Assembly: GCA_020746875.1 (NCBI GenBank)
Contig: JAGTJL010000024.1
Coordinates: 248,001 to 312,000 of the forward strand
DNA length: 64,000 nt
Origin: Rhexocercosporidium sp. MPI-PUGE-AT-0058
Lineage: Eukaryota > Ascomycota > Leotiomycetes > Helotiales
Reading direction: 5' to 3'
Made by a program: the position numbers and the translations under genes. The notes under the pieces are model-generated. The model had not been told where the DNA came from. It worked only from the letters and a program-made list of their open reading frames with translations, and did no database searches. Below, piece after piece: positions 21,965 through 31,199 of the stretch (within the stretch, counting starts at the first letter, position 1; every line of letters starts with the position of its first letter).

Positions 21965-23797
21965 ACGTCTAACCCCCCATCCCGACCACCCCCCTATTCC
22001 GACCACCTCGCTTAATTCCAGCACTTTTTATTCAGGAGTTAATAACTTTATATTACCTTAACTTTTATACATGAAATTATAGAATTTAATTCTTCTTCTA
22101 ATTCCAATTCTACTAGTGTAATTTGGCGTTCTCCAGCTGCAATTTAAGCCTCCCGAATAACACGTATTATCACAAACTTAGAATTTGGACTAGTTTAGAC
22201 TTTCCGTCTTTTCCTTGGCCTCAACTACTCTAACCTCTCTTCTAGCTCTCTAATCTTTATATTTGCCTTCCCTAATTCGTAATCCTTTTTATTAATACCT
22301 TTCAAAACCTTCTTAAAGAATAAACGTTATATTAAAAGTTAATTATGTGACTCGCCTACTAAGATACGCATCTATAAATAAATATCTCTCTTAGTTTTAG
22401 GCGTAAAGAATTAATTTAAAGAAGTAAAAGCCTCCGGAGGTAGTATTAGCGTCTCTTAAGGCTTTAAAAGAAATAAATTTGTCGATTTATTATTATTTTC
22501 TAACAGTAAAGGACTTATTAATAGCTTGGCTACGAATACCGGCTATAATCCGCTACTTCTCTAACCAGCCTTAATATTAAAAGGAGTAATACTCTCTTAA
22601 CGTACCTTTTGGTAGTAAATAAGGAAATTGCGTTTGCCAATTGGAGTAGAATCGAGTAATGAACTCAATTTTTGAAGCTCTTTCCGGTAAGCACGCTTTA
22701 GGACCGAGAAAATCGACAAATCCAAAGGTTATAAGACGTAAGACGTATGTATAAGTAAAAATAACACATATATATTATACTTAAGGCACTTCCAAAGGAA
22801 TTCCATAGCTTCGTGGCTCCTATAGCCGTCTAAAATAAGGAGTTTTATAAAATGATTATATGGTTCCGTCTGAGGAATAAACACCTTTTCTAGCTACTCT
22901 AAAGCCGTATCATTAGTTATCCACTCATTATCGGTTGCAGTAAAGTGCCATTTATTAAATACGTCTAATTGAGACGGGAACTACTGTTATTGGACCGATT
23001 TTCCCTTGTAAATTACTATAAGTTACGTAAAAAACCCCGTAGCAAAAATATACTCAATAATTATCGTCCATACACGTGAACCTGACTGTTTCCCTTGAAC
23101 TTTGCGCTTTTCTGCGTGCCCTATAACTAATCCATTAAGGCCATAGCCTTCCATAACGCCAGTTTCGTCCATATTCTATCGCTGACTAGCTAGAATGGCT
23201 TTAATAGCCGGGATCTCCAGTTTTTAAAACTAAGGTCGAATAACTTCGGAATAAGCGCTATTAACACGTATAGAATCGACATATATCTGCCTCTTAGTCT
23301 TTAGAATAGGATTCCGTGCTAAAAAACGAGACATCTAGTGTTTTCCGAGTGGTCGGTGGTCCCCTTAAAAAGTTAAAAGCCTTTGGCCAAAAATTTTGAT
23401 TTGTGCATGCGTAACTCCACGACTAAGAGACTCTTAAGTAAGCACTTAATTACTTAATCGATTCTCTACTACCGTAGGTAGCCTCTGCAAATGACTAGCG
23501 GCCTCCTAATATAGTAAAACCTTTTTGTTGCGGCCATAAAGGGTAGACCTTAAAACACCCCACTTAAGCGCTGCCTTCCGTAAAGACTTGCCATTTGCGA
23601 CCTCCTTAAGCGCACACATAATTTCATACTCAGTATATTCAGGCTTTATAATGAAAACAATGCGAATTCCAAATTTAAAGAGAATTAATTAAAGAATGGA
23701 AGAGTAATTAATTATTTAAGTTAATAAGTAAGAGTGGCGGTGAGTTAAGCGAGGGTGGTCGGAATGGGGGGGTGGTCGGGATAGGGGGGTTAGACGT
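21965..23797 (-). mobile_element. Fot1/pogo-type transposon (1,833 bp), nested in the outer element
   Basis: Long terminal inverted repeats begin ACGTCTAACCCCCC on both ends and continue with CCGACCACC repeats for about 50 bp. The TA is duplicated at 21963-21964 and 23798-23799. The length matches Fot1-type elements (about 1.8-1.9 kb). The interior carries a degraded DDE transposase on minus. Confidence 0.85.
22200..23640 (-). pseudogene. Fot1/pogo transposase, degraded
   Basis: Readable on minus in three interrupted blocks. First comes FLARNPILKTKRQIYVDSIRV, then NMDETGVMEGYGLNGLVIGH (first catalytic Asp block), then HAEKRKVQGKQSGSRVWTII and an ATGFF box. The third block is FTATDNEWITNDTALE and KVFIPQTEPYNHFIKLLILDG, followed by RSHEAMEFLWKC (second catalytic Asp block). 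These match the DDE_1 endonuclease domain of the pogo/Fot1 branch of Tc1/mariner. TAA/TAG codons stand at several former Trp and Gln positions, in keeping with RIP. The 5' part (helix-turn-helix region) should lie near 23640 and is too decayed to read with confidence. Confidence 0.8.
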
Positions 23798-24324
23798 TAA
23801 TTAAGTAATTAATTTCTCTCGTACAAATTATTTATATAGTGCTTTATACTTTACTTAAATATAAAATTATTATTAATAGAACTAGCTTAAAACTCGAGAA
23901 CCCTAAGATAATATATTAAAAATGCCTTGAGTATAAATCTTAAGTTTTATATCAATAATTGCGGAAGTTATAAAGAAAATAAGAAAAATCAAATTTATAC
24001 AAAAATTTGTGTAAGAGAAATTTCTTAGACCTTTATATACTTAGTATGTAATATTACGTAATACAAAATAAACATCCTTATTAAATCTAAAATCTCTTTT
24101 TAAAAATATTACAAATCTTTAGTTTTAGCTTTGTCTATTAGTAAATAATAAAAATATTAATCACTAAAAGTAGTGAGTTTTGGTGTAAAAGGGGTGGCGG
24201 AATAGGGGGGTGGGACGTTATGCCAAAGAGACCAGAACAGCTAGAGAGATGAGTTAGGCGGTAGGTACAGTAAATATTTCAGTGTGAAAGGAAGGGAGTG
24301 ATTCGAAGGCATACCCGTGACCAT

Positions 24325-25052
24325 CAGCCTTGTGTTGTGACGAAGATGAAATGCGGCGCCATGTTTGGGTTCCTGGGTATTCCATCGTGGCACCACTCAT
24401 ATGATGGTTCGACCCAAGAATTTCTGTGACGATGTATAATACTGTATAATCGATATTTGCCGGCTTGTATTGTCTGAGAAAGCTTTTGAGACACAGATAT
24501 GAAGGGCTGTCAAGAACTTAAGATATACCTCCAGAAATTCCAAGTCCTCGCACTCTGATGTTTCATTGTAGTATCGTTTATTTGCTAATTCCCTCGTGCA
24601 TTCTTTCATACCTAAGGAAAGAGATGTGAACGCCATCCCATCCCATAGTCACTCTGGGGTTTGGGGGACAATATGGGGTTACCGGTGTGGGGTAAGGTAG
24701 GGCAGGTCCACAGTCAGCATCGTAGCCTCAAACTGGATAGCTTCGGTCCTGAGCTCGGGAAACTGCTGTTACGAGACTACTTCCACGTAATGTTTTGTCG
24801 GATCTAAATGCGACACAGATCGCCAATTATTGCCAGGTTCTGGCCAGCCTTCTGGAGGGAGAGGTGGTTGTAAAGTTTAAAAATGCATTCGCGTCAAGCC
24901 GGCTTTCCAGCTCGGCAAATGAACTGACGCGAGTCAGTCATTCCACTCACTTCACAACCTCGTAAATCCACAAACAAGTTTCTTGCTACTGTACAAATTT
25001 ATTGTGATAACTACACAGTATATGAAGTTTGTTCTGTGTCTTGGAGCTGAAG
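24325..25052. other. Intergenic, divergent promoter region of transporter and esterase
   Basis: Normal composition. The transporter pseudogene reads away to the left and the esterase to the right, so this holds both promoters. An open frame at 24397-24636 on minus has no recognisable domain and could be an upstream exon or chance. No repeat was seen. Confidence 0.45.
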
Positions 25053-26809
25053 ATGAATTATTATACTCATAAACATTCGTTCGGAGACGCGAAGGGAATC
25101 GCCCGCGGAGCCGACCAGGACGTGGTGCAATTTAGGGGCATCCCATACGCCCACTTTCCAGCACGTTTCCGCCAAAGCACTCTTGCAAACGATTTTGCCT
25201 CAGCGACCTACGATGCAACAAACCTCGGGTACGTTAACCAGCATGGAAAGAATGGAAGTCAGAAATCAAGCTGATGAAATTAAAATCGAATTATAGACCA
25301 GAATGTCCCCAACTCTTGCTACCCTACCCAGCTTTCTGGGACGAAGCAGCCCCTCCAGATGTACCCAATACTCCAAGCCCGCTACAAGATGAGTTTAAGT
25401 GTCTCAATCTTTCTGTAACAGTGCCGAAATCTGCACTCGAAGGCCAGAAGAAGGATCTTCCCGTGTTACTTTTCATTCATGGTGGAGGATTCATGGGAGG
25501 CAGCCATATCGTCAAAGTAGCCGGCCGAGAAATCTACGACCCCACGAACCTCGTGCGCGCCAGTATCGGTCTCAAAAAACCAATCATAGTCGTAACGATC
25601 AATTATCGAGTCGGGATCCTTGGATTTGCGTCGTGCAAAGAACTTAAGGAGTTCAATGCTGCTAATGATGAACCGTTTGGGAATTATGGGTTGCATGATC
25701 AGAGACAGGCTTTAGATTGGGTGGAAAAGTATATTGGTGCTTTTGGAGGAGATCACGACAAGGTCACGATTTACGGGACGAGTGCTGGTGGGGCTTCTTG
25801 TCATTATCAGTGTGTTTCTAAGGAGAGAAAGTTCAAGCGAGCTATCTTGTCAAGTGGCACGTTGATTGGGATTGGGCCGGTAGCTGTGGAAACGCTGCAA
25901 TCAAATTTTGAGGATGTTGCTGGGAGATTGGGGTATAAGGCAGAAGATGGTGGCATTGTGAAGTTTGTGCAATCCAAACCTGTGGAAGAGTTGTTGCCTT
26001 GTGCTCCTGCAAATAGTGGCGGGGCGGCTAGACCTACAATTGATGGGGATTGGACGACTGGGCATGAGTTGGAGCGTTTACCCAGCGTTTCGAACCCTCC
26101 AGATATAATGGTTGGATCCTGCGTGTACGAGGTGAGCTTTAAGTTACAAGCAACTGCTTTGTGATCGTAGCTGACGGCCTTGCAGCAAGAACTAACAGAC
26201 ATGATGATCGGCGGACGAGATCCTAATGACAAGCAAACAATCCAAGAGAAACTCGAAGTCGCCAAGCTCGTCCTAGCATCCAATGGGCTTCTCAAAACCA
26301 CGAATTTTTTTCTCAATCCAACTCTTCTAGCGGCTTACAACATCGACACCTCCTCCAAAACACCAGAGACGAATGCCATCTCCCATAAGGGCTTGGCCGA
26401 GCTTCTCGCTGATTTTCTCTTCCGAGCCAGTGCAGTTCAAACCGCTCTAAAATATCCCGGTGATGCCTTCCTCTACGACTTCCAATCCACCAATCCATTC
26501 CTTGGTGCGCGACAGAGCTACAAACAAGCAAATCATGGGGTCAACGATTTATTCGTCTTCAACGTCGCAGAAGACCAGGTTCCTGCTGAGGATCGAGCCA
26601 ATTGGGCAGCATCAGCTAAGCAGACACAGGAGCTTTGGATACGTTTTGTGAATGGGGAGAAGCCATGGGGTGCTATTGATGCGGGCAAAAAGGGACCAGC
26701 TTTTACATTTGCTGATGGAGCGAAGGGTGGGGAGAAGGAGACGATAAAATTGGCGGTTGGTGATGAGCATTGGAAGAGATGGGACATGATATTAAATCTC
26801 GATGGCTGA
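25053..26809 (+). CDS. Type-B carboxylesterase/lipase (alpha/beta hydrolase), intact
   Basis: Three exons: 25053-25228, 25297-26131 and 26186-26809. The introns, 68 and 54 nt, have GT...AG ends. The spliced length of 1,635 nt is 545 codons with stop, so the protein is 544 residues, normal for the family. The beginning has QFRGIPYA, the oxyanion-hole HGGG is at about 120-123, and the nucleophile Ser is in YGTSAGG at about 221. The acid may be the Glu ending exon 2 (GSCVYE, 337), and the His is in QANHGVNDLFVFN at about 454. The reading across both splice sites is smooth (NLG-PECPQLL, VYE-QELTDMM), which supports the model. No signal peptide is seen, so it is probably cytosolic. It hydrolyses carboxylic esters; the substrate is unknown. 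The start at 25053 is preferred over the Met at 25029 because homologues begin close to this point. It lies between a broken sugar transporter and a broken regulator. Confidence 0.9.
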
Positions 26810-26935
26810 TTAGATAGTTAGCAGGCGTTCTGAATTCAGGAGTAAAATCCTTACAATCAGGACAGTTGATATGCTCTACGACCACATTCGTTGACAAGGA
26901 ACTTAATACATTGATTAATCACGTGATCATCTTCT

Positions 26936-29147
26936 TCAAGATGTGATGGGCTTCTTCTGCTTTAAGAATCTTTGCAGATAAGGATTTTTACCACCGCGGA
27001 GTTTGGAGAGCAGCCGGGAAATCCCTTCGATTGCATCGATCTCCGAATTCTCCAGTGGGACGTATGTAACCATGTTCTGGGAGTTCGGGGAGTCCGGTTG
27101 GGATATATACTGGCATTTAGCGTGTCAGAATCTGCCATTTGAAGTGCTTGGTGGTTCGAATAGGGTATAGCGGTCAGGGAATTCGAACCAATATCATAAA
27201 GCCTGTCAATCTGTGTGTAAATTGTCGGCGAAACTAGATAATAATGAATAGAATTGGCATCGATAGAAGACTTACGAATCCGATCCCGTGCACCTCCATT
27301 GCACTGAAGCTGAAGTGTTTGCATAGACCGACGGTAGATAGAGCAATAGTTACTGCAGATCTGAGCGCCAGCTGGGGATATTCGGAATGATCTGCGAGAA
27401 GATCGTGTTTAAAGCACAGGTGCCACAGTCTACTCATAAGCCATAACTGTGGGACGCCGACATCAAACTTCTGCGTTTCATATAGTGGAGGTAGCTGCCT
27501 CATTTGATGATCTCTAGAATCCATTGGCAATAAGGATATTGCCCATCCCTCCTGCGTGCAGCCAGTAACCTGGCTTAATCCGTGACGAATCATCAAGGCA
27601 GTCGTTCTGTCCATAATTTTACATCCACCAGTGACTATTTTGCATTCGCCATTCCAACATTTGATGAGGCCATCGTCGATACCAATAGTGTCGAAAAGAT
27701 CGATCAGTTGAAAGAGCCCTGCCATCGACAACGATCTGATTTGGCTGTGTGATTATGCCCAAGGTGGGAGCAGGTTTGGGAGCCGATGCAGCGCCAACAT
27801 CACAAATCGAGCGCATGGTCTTTCCAGGTTCTCCTTTGAATTTAATAGGGTGCCGTTGCTGAATTGCATAGCCTCTAGTTTTAGGTTAATCTTGGTTGCT
27901 AGAATTGGAAGTAAAATGTCTACCTTTCAGTTATGCTCAGGAAGAGAAATACCCCCAGTCTTTGACTCCTCACAGCATGGGGAAACTTGGAATAAGAGCT
28001 CAAATCGTAGAGTTCGAGAACAGTAGCCAGGTTTACAGCTTCTTTCAGGCGAATCCAATCCACGCTGCATTATGTTGACCGCGCCCAAATTGACATCCAA
28101 ATAAGAAAAAGCTTGTGAGAACAGTGTTGATGCTAAGATTTTCTCCAAGACTTGGTTTGTTATGTAACTTGATTGCTTCCTTTAGCAACATGCTTGCTTG
28201 CGATTCTATTTCTCGAAAGGATGATTGCTCGTCCTCCTGAACTGGCTGTGTAAGTGCGAATGCGCACAAGGCCAAGAGCATGGAACCAAATTCTGGGTTT
28301 CGAAGATGCTCCTGCGACATTATTCAACTATAAATGCTTGATCTTGAAATTATGGGTAGAGTCTGATGCAGCCTTCCGAAGAAAACTTCAATCCACGGGA
28401 GTATTTGCTGCTCACAAATCAATTCTAGCCGGAAGCTCGTTGTATCGGTAAAGAGTTGTGATGGTAGAAACACGTGATAGGGACTTGGTATGGAAGTTAT
28501 GATGGGGTCGTTGTTTGATTCTCCCATATGGCAGAGGTTTGAAGTTTCTGGCAGAAAGTTGACATCAGGCCATGAATTTTTGGCATCAAATTCCACAGGC
28601 GTCACTTGATAAGAAGGCTCTGCTTGTACATACAAGTCACCTTCCCAGTTTATAAAATCACTGATCTCCATGTCTGTAAGGTCAGGAAACTCTCCGACAG
28701 GCTCAGGACTTGGAAGAATGGCAGCAGATGTGGTTTTAGCAGCAGGTGAGGGACCAGAATTTGAGAGCTGCAGAGGGCCGTTCGGCAATGATGGCGAACC
28801 GCGCGTGGCATCGTGCTTTTGCGAAGCCAGCTGTGCCTGATATCTGCGTATTGCCTCTACCTTCCTACATTCAGTATAAGCCAATATTTCTTAATTCTTG
28901 AAAGGATTAATTACCATCCAACTGCTTCCCTTTTCCGACGCTGCGATACCCAGGTGCAAACTTGGCTTACTCGGCGACATGATGAGCAAGGTTTCATTGA
29001 ATCACACTTTACAAACAGTGAGCTATTTGACGCTATCGTGAATAGAGATTTTCCAACTGACTTTTCTTTCCGAGCTCTGCATTGGTCGCAGAATCTATGA
29101 AATTGTCGAGTCTCTTGCTAAGTGAACTGTGAAGGAGGGGTAGCCAT
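26936..29147 (-). pseudogene. Zn2Cys6 transcription factor, frame lost
   Basis: Reading on minus from ATG at 29147, a very short exon (MATPPSQ) leads into FCDQCRARKEK, and after an intron of about 50 nt into CDSMKPCSSCRRVSQVCTW: the Cys pattern of a Zn2Cys6 binuclear cluster. Basic QRRKREAVGW follows. An intron at 28914-28865 leads to KVEAIRRYQAQLASQ and a fungal transcription-factor middle domain with ILPWIEVFFGRLHQTLPII. Then a TGA stands in frame at 28321-28323, while the homologous reading goes on (MSQEHLRNPEFGSMLLALCA). Near 28057 a 5-bp tandem duplication (TGGATTGGATT) shifts the frame just before RLKEAVNLATVLELY. Another intron ends before GYAIQQRHPIKFKG, a further frame change lies near 27740-27830, and the end is FLKQKKPITS, stop at 26936. 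Such factors bind CGG-containing sites and often control a neighbouring cluster, here presumably the transporter and esterase. Splice sites in the finger region are not clean. Confidence 0.75.
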
Positions 29148-30011
29148 CTGTTTTCATCTACCCTTGGGGTGAAGGCGCAGGATCGGCATCCGGTATCATC
29201 AGTTGCTTATGACAGCAATTGAAGTTGGCTATTCCCATGTGCGGTCGTGACTTTTGCGCATGCATGTAATCGTCAGCTAGCGGGGCGGGCTTCCTTAGCT
29301 CGCATTCGTAAGACTGGAAGGATGTAGGAAGCCCACCGTAGGCGACCTGACGATTAGTTGTGGAAAGATGGAGATGAGAAGTAGGAGAACGTCGCCACAC
29401 TTAAGAACTCACTGTAGCGTACGCTAGCTGCAAGGTCCCCCATCCTCGGGACAACAGGGGTTGGAAAGCCACAATCTCGCCGAGCCTTTAAATCAGGATG
29501 CCTCATCTCCGCAGGAACTTTGCATGTAAGAGTTGTGGCCACAGCTCGTGCGAGTACAGAGCTCGGGGTCTTTTTTTCTCCCCACCCTTTTCGCTAAAAG
29601 TAAAGCAAGGTTTAAAAAAGACCTGGTAAGGCTATCTCAGTTAACAACCGGTTAAAGATTAGCTAAACAATTTAAATTTCTTTTATTAAAATAATAACTT
29701 ATTTATTAATTAAAAGTTGAATATTAATTTATAATTAGCTTTAATATAAATTTTTTTTAAGATTAACCTATAACTAATTAATTAATTAATTAATTACTTT
29801 TTATTATTATTTTAATTCATAATTTATTATTAAATATCAAATATATTTATAGCGGTGTTTCTGTATTATATTTTAACAGTGTAAAAATTGATTAGATTAT
29901 ATTAGATTAATAGCTGTTAATCTAATTCTAATCTAATCTAATCAATTAATCAAGCGTTAATCGATTAATATGATTAATACAAGAGCCGCATCCTAATTGG
30001 GCTTACACTCT
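29148..30011. other. Intergenic; composition changes to RIP-degraded
   Basis: 29148-29600 has normal composition and includes the presumed promoter of the regulator; no gene was seen. From about 29600 the DNA becomes AT-rich. A cluster of TAATCTAAT-type repeats lies at 29880-29990. Confidence 0.5.
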
Positions 30012-30016
30012 TAGGA

Positions 30017-30200
30017 TGTCGTATAGACACGGGCAGCTGCTCTCTTTGCACTGCACGTGACTTAATTAAGTTCTGCTACTGTAGACCGCCTTTAGGAGAA
30101 TAACTGTTTTCTTTTAATTCTTAGAGCTTTTAGAAGAATAATTAATTACTTTAATTCAATTATAACTGCTCGCAGTGCTTTAATCCACTTCTATACTATA
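30017..30200 (+). repeat. 5' LTR of copia B (184 bp)
   Basis: Third copy of the 184-bp LTR. It ends CTTCTATACTATA where copia A has CTATACCACA: two C-to-T changes at the tip. Confidence 0.85.
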
Positions 30201-30948
30201 GTTATGAGCCTCGTTGACGAAGCTATTAAGTTAATATTTTTCCTTCTGTGCGTTATTAATTTAAATAAAGCTTATAAAGTAAGTTTATAAGTAAAGAGCA
30301 TTTATTATACGTTAAAGAGTTTTTTACTTTATTATAAAATATAATTTATACCGCTGTTTTTTATTAACTCTTTAATTTTATTTTAGACGAATATAAAAAC
30401 CGAGCAACTAGACTTAATATTTCTCTAGTTTTTCCTCCTTTATCGAATACTTAAAGCTTACGAAAGCAATTTATTCGCTATAATAGACTTAACTTTAGCC
30501 TCTTCTTTAAATAATTAAACCTCTTTTAATTATAATAAGCGCACTTAAATTCCTTAATATTAAGCGTTTAAATCCTTTTATATCTTTTATAAAATATAGA
30601 ATTCGGTAAACCTTACGTTATTAATTATTTTTAACCTTTTCGACGCCGAACCGAAACCCTTATTATTAAACGATTTAAAAGTGTAATAAGATAAAGAAGC
30701 TATTAAATACAACTTCTAAGCTTAAGCGAAATAAGACGAAGATATTCGCGACTTTATAAAAAAGGGCCTTAAGCCGAGCGCATTACTACCGGCAAAGGCT
30801 ATAATTAAGAATATAATTTTAATATATATTACTCTTATAAAGGAATACATAAAGAAGCTCGTATAATAAACGGAAAAGGCTCGAGCTTATAAGGCAGCTT
30901 ATAAGTGGATTTAGGAGACAATTAATTCCTTTATTTACTAAGGAATAG
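30017..30948 (+). mobile_element. copia B, 5' LTR and start of gag (left fragment)
   Basis: The LTR is at 30017-30200 (184 bp), starting TGTCGTATAGACACGGGC, same family as copia A. It is followed by GTTATGAGCCTCG, less mutated than in copia A, which is the likely primer-binding region. The rest matches copia A from 1303 to about 2010, with many transitions. The 5 bases before it are TAGGA; the other end is lost, so this cannot be checked as a duplication. The copy is interrupted at 30948 by a gypsy element and resumes at 37658. Confidence 0.85.
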
Positions 30949-30953
30949 TTAGG
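30949..30953. repeat. Target-site duplication TTAGG, left copy
   Basis: TTAGG precedes the gypsy 5' LTR and recurs at 37653-37657 after the 3' LTR. Copia A has AATTAAGG-like sequence at the same place, so the filled site is explained. Confidence 0.85.
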
Positions 30954-31154
30954 TGTCAGGAGTGGAATCTAGTATAAGGAGGGTCGGGGGTTTTACGGAA
31001 GGTTTGCAGGCTTAGTATAAATTATATATTAATATTTTTATTTATTTACTTCAGAGGGAAGTAAAAAGGATTTAAAAGGCTAGAAATCAGTCTAAATTAT
31101 AATTAACATACCTTAAACGTTTTAAATAGTAATTCCTTATTATTTAAACTTATA
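30954..31154 (+). repeat. 5' LTR of the chromovirus (201 bp)
   Basis: Begins TGTCAGG and ends ACTTATA where the 3' LTR has CCTTACA. One base shorter than the 3' LTR. Confidence 0.85.
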
Positions 31155-31199
31155 TTTTAATCTCTTTATTTATATAAAAATAATTCGTTACTTATTCGA

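Larger units (their letters stand above)
21614..24218. mobile_element. Outer Tc1/mariner-type transposon, probably non-autonomous, carrying a nested insertion
   Basis: Ends are ACGTCCCAC on the left and GTGGGACGT on the right. Further in, both ends share a segment of the type CCCACCCCCTTATTCCGC, and the TA dinucleotide is duplicated at 21612-21613 and 24219-24220. Without the inner element (21965-23797 plus one TA) only about 770 bp remain, AT-rich and without coding sequence. The left end holds a small extra segment between the first bases and the C-rich part. The ends resemble those of the inner Fot1-like element, so the outer one is probably a related, internally deleted element. It sits in transmembrane segment 1 of the sugar transporter. 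Confidence 0.75.
20098..24324 (-). pseudogene. MFS sugar transporter, split by nested transposons
   Basis: Pieces on minus together give a hexose-type major facilitator. A short first exon is at 24324-24315, with an intron at 24314-24241 (branch CTAAC, acceptor TAG). TM1 carries VSLAYFTFSYDG, interrupted in the middle by a transposon at a TA (24219-24220 and 21612-21613). The next piece has GDRIGRKRT (sugar-transporter signature), then LIGADIQTGSYNVAAMTVGR, then YRLPLGLQVLWP and DSPTYFLIKG. TM7 has QQLSGIPFATDYATI, and the C-terminus has PKTKGRSPAELDEMFAAKIP, with a likely stop at 20098. Besides the insertion there is a frame change after YIGC (about 21380) and a TGA in place of Arg in the APSSIRGAIFG box (about 21182). 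The sugar-transporter family would import a sugar or sugar acid by proton symport at the plasma membrane. The gene lies beside a carboxylesterase and a Zn2Cys6 regulator. Removing the transposon would restore the TM1 frame exactly, but not the other defects. Confidence 0.8.

Noticed and set aside
24397..24636. 79-residue minus-strand gene upstream of the transporter
   Set aside because: No recognisable domain and no second line of evidence; possibly a decayed 5' exon, but this cannot be shown.
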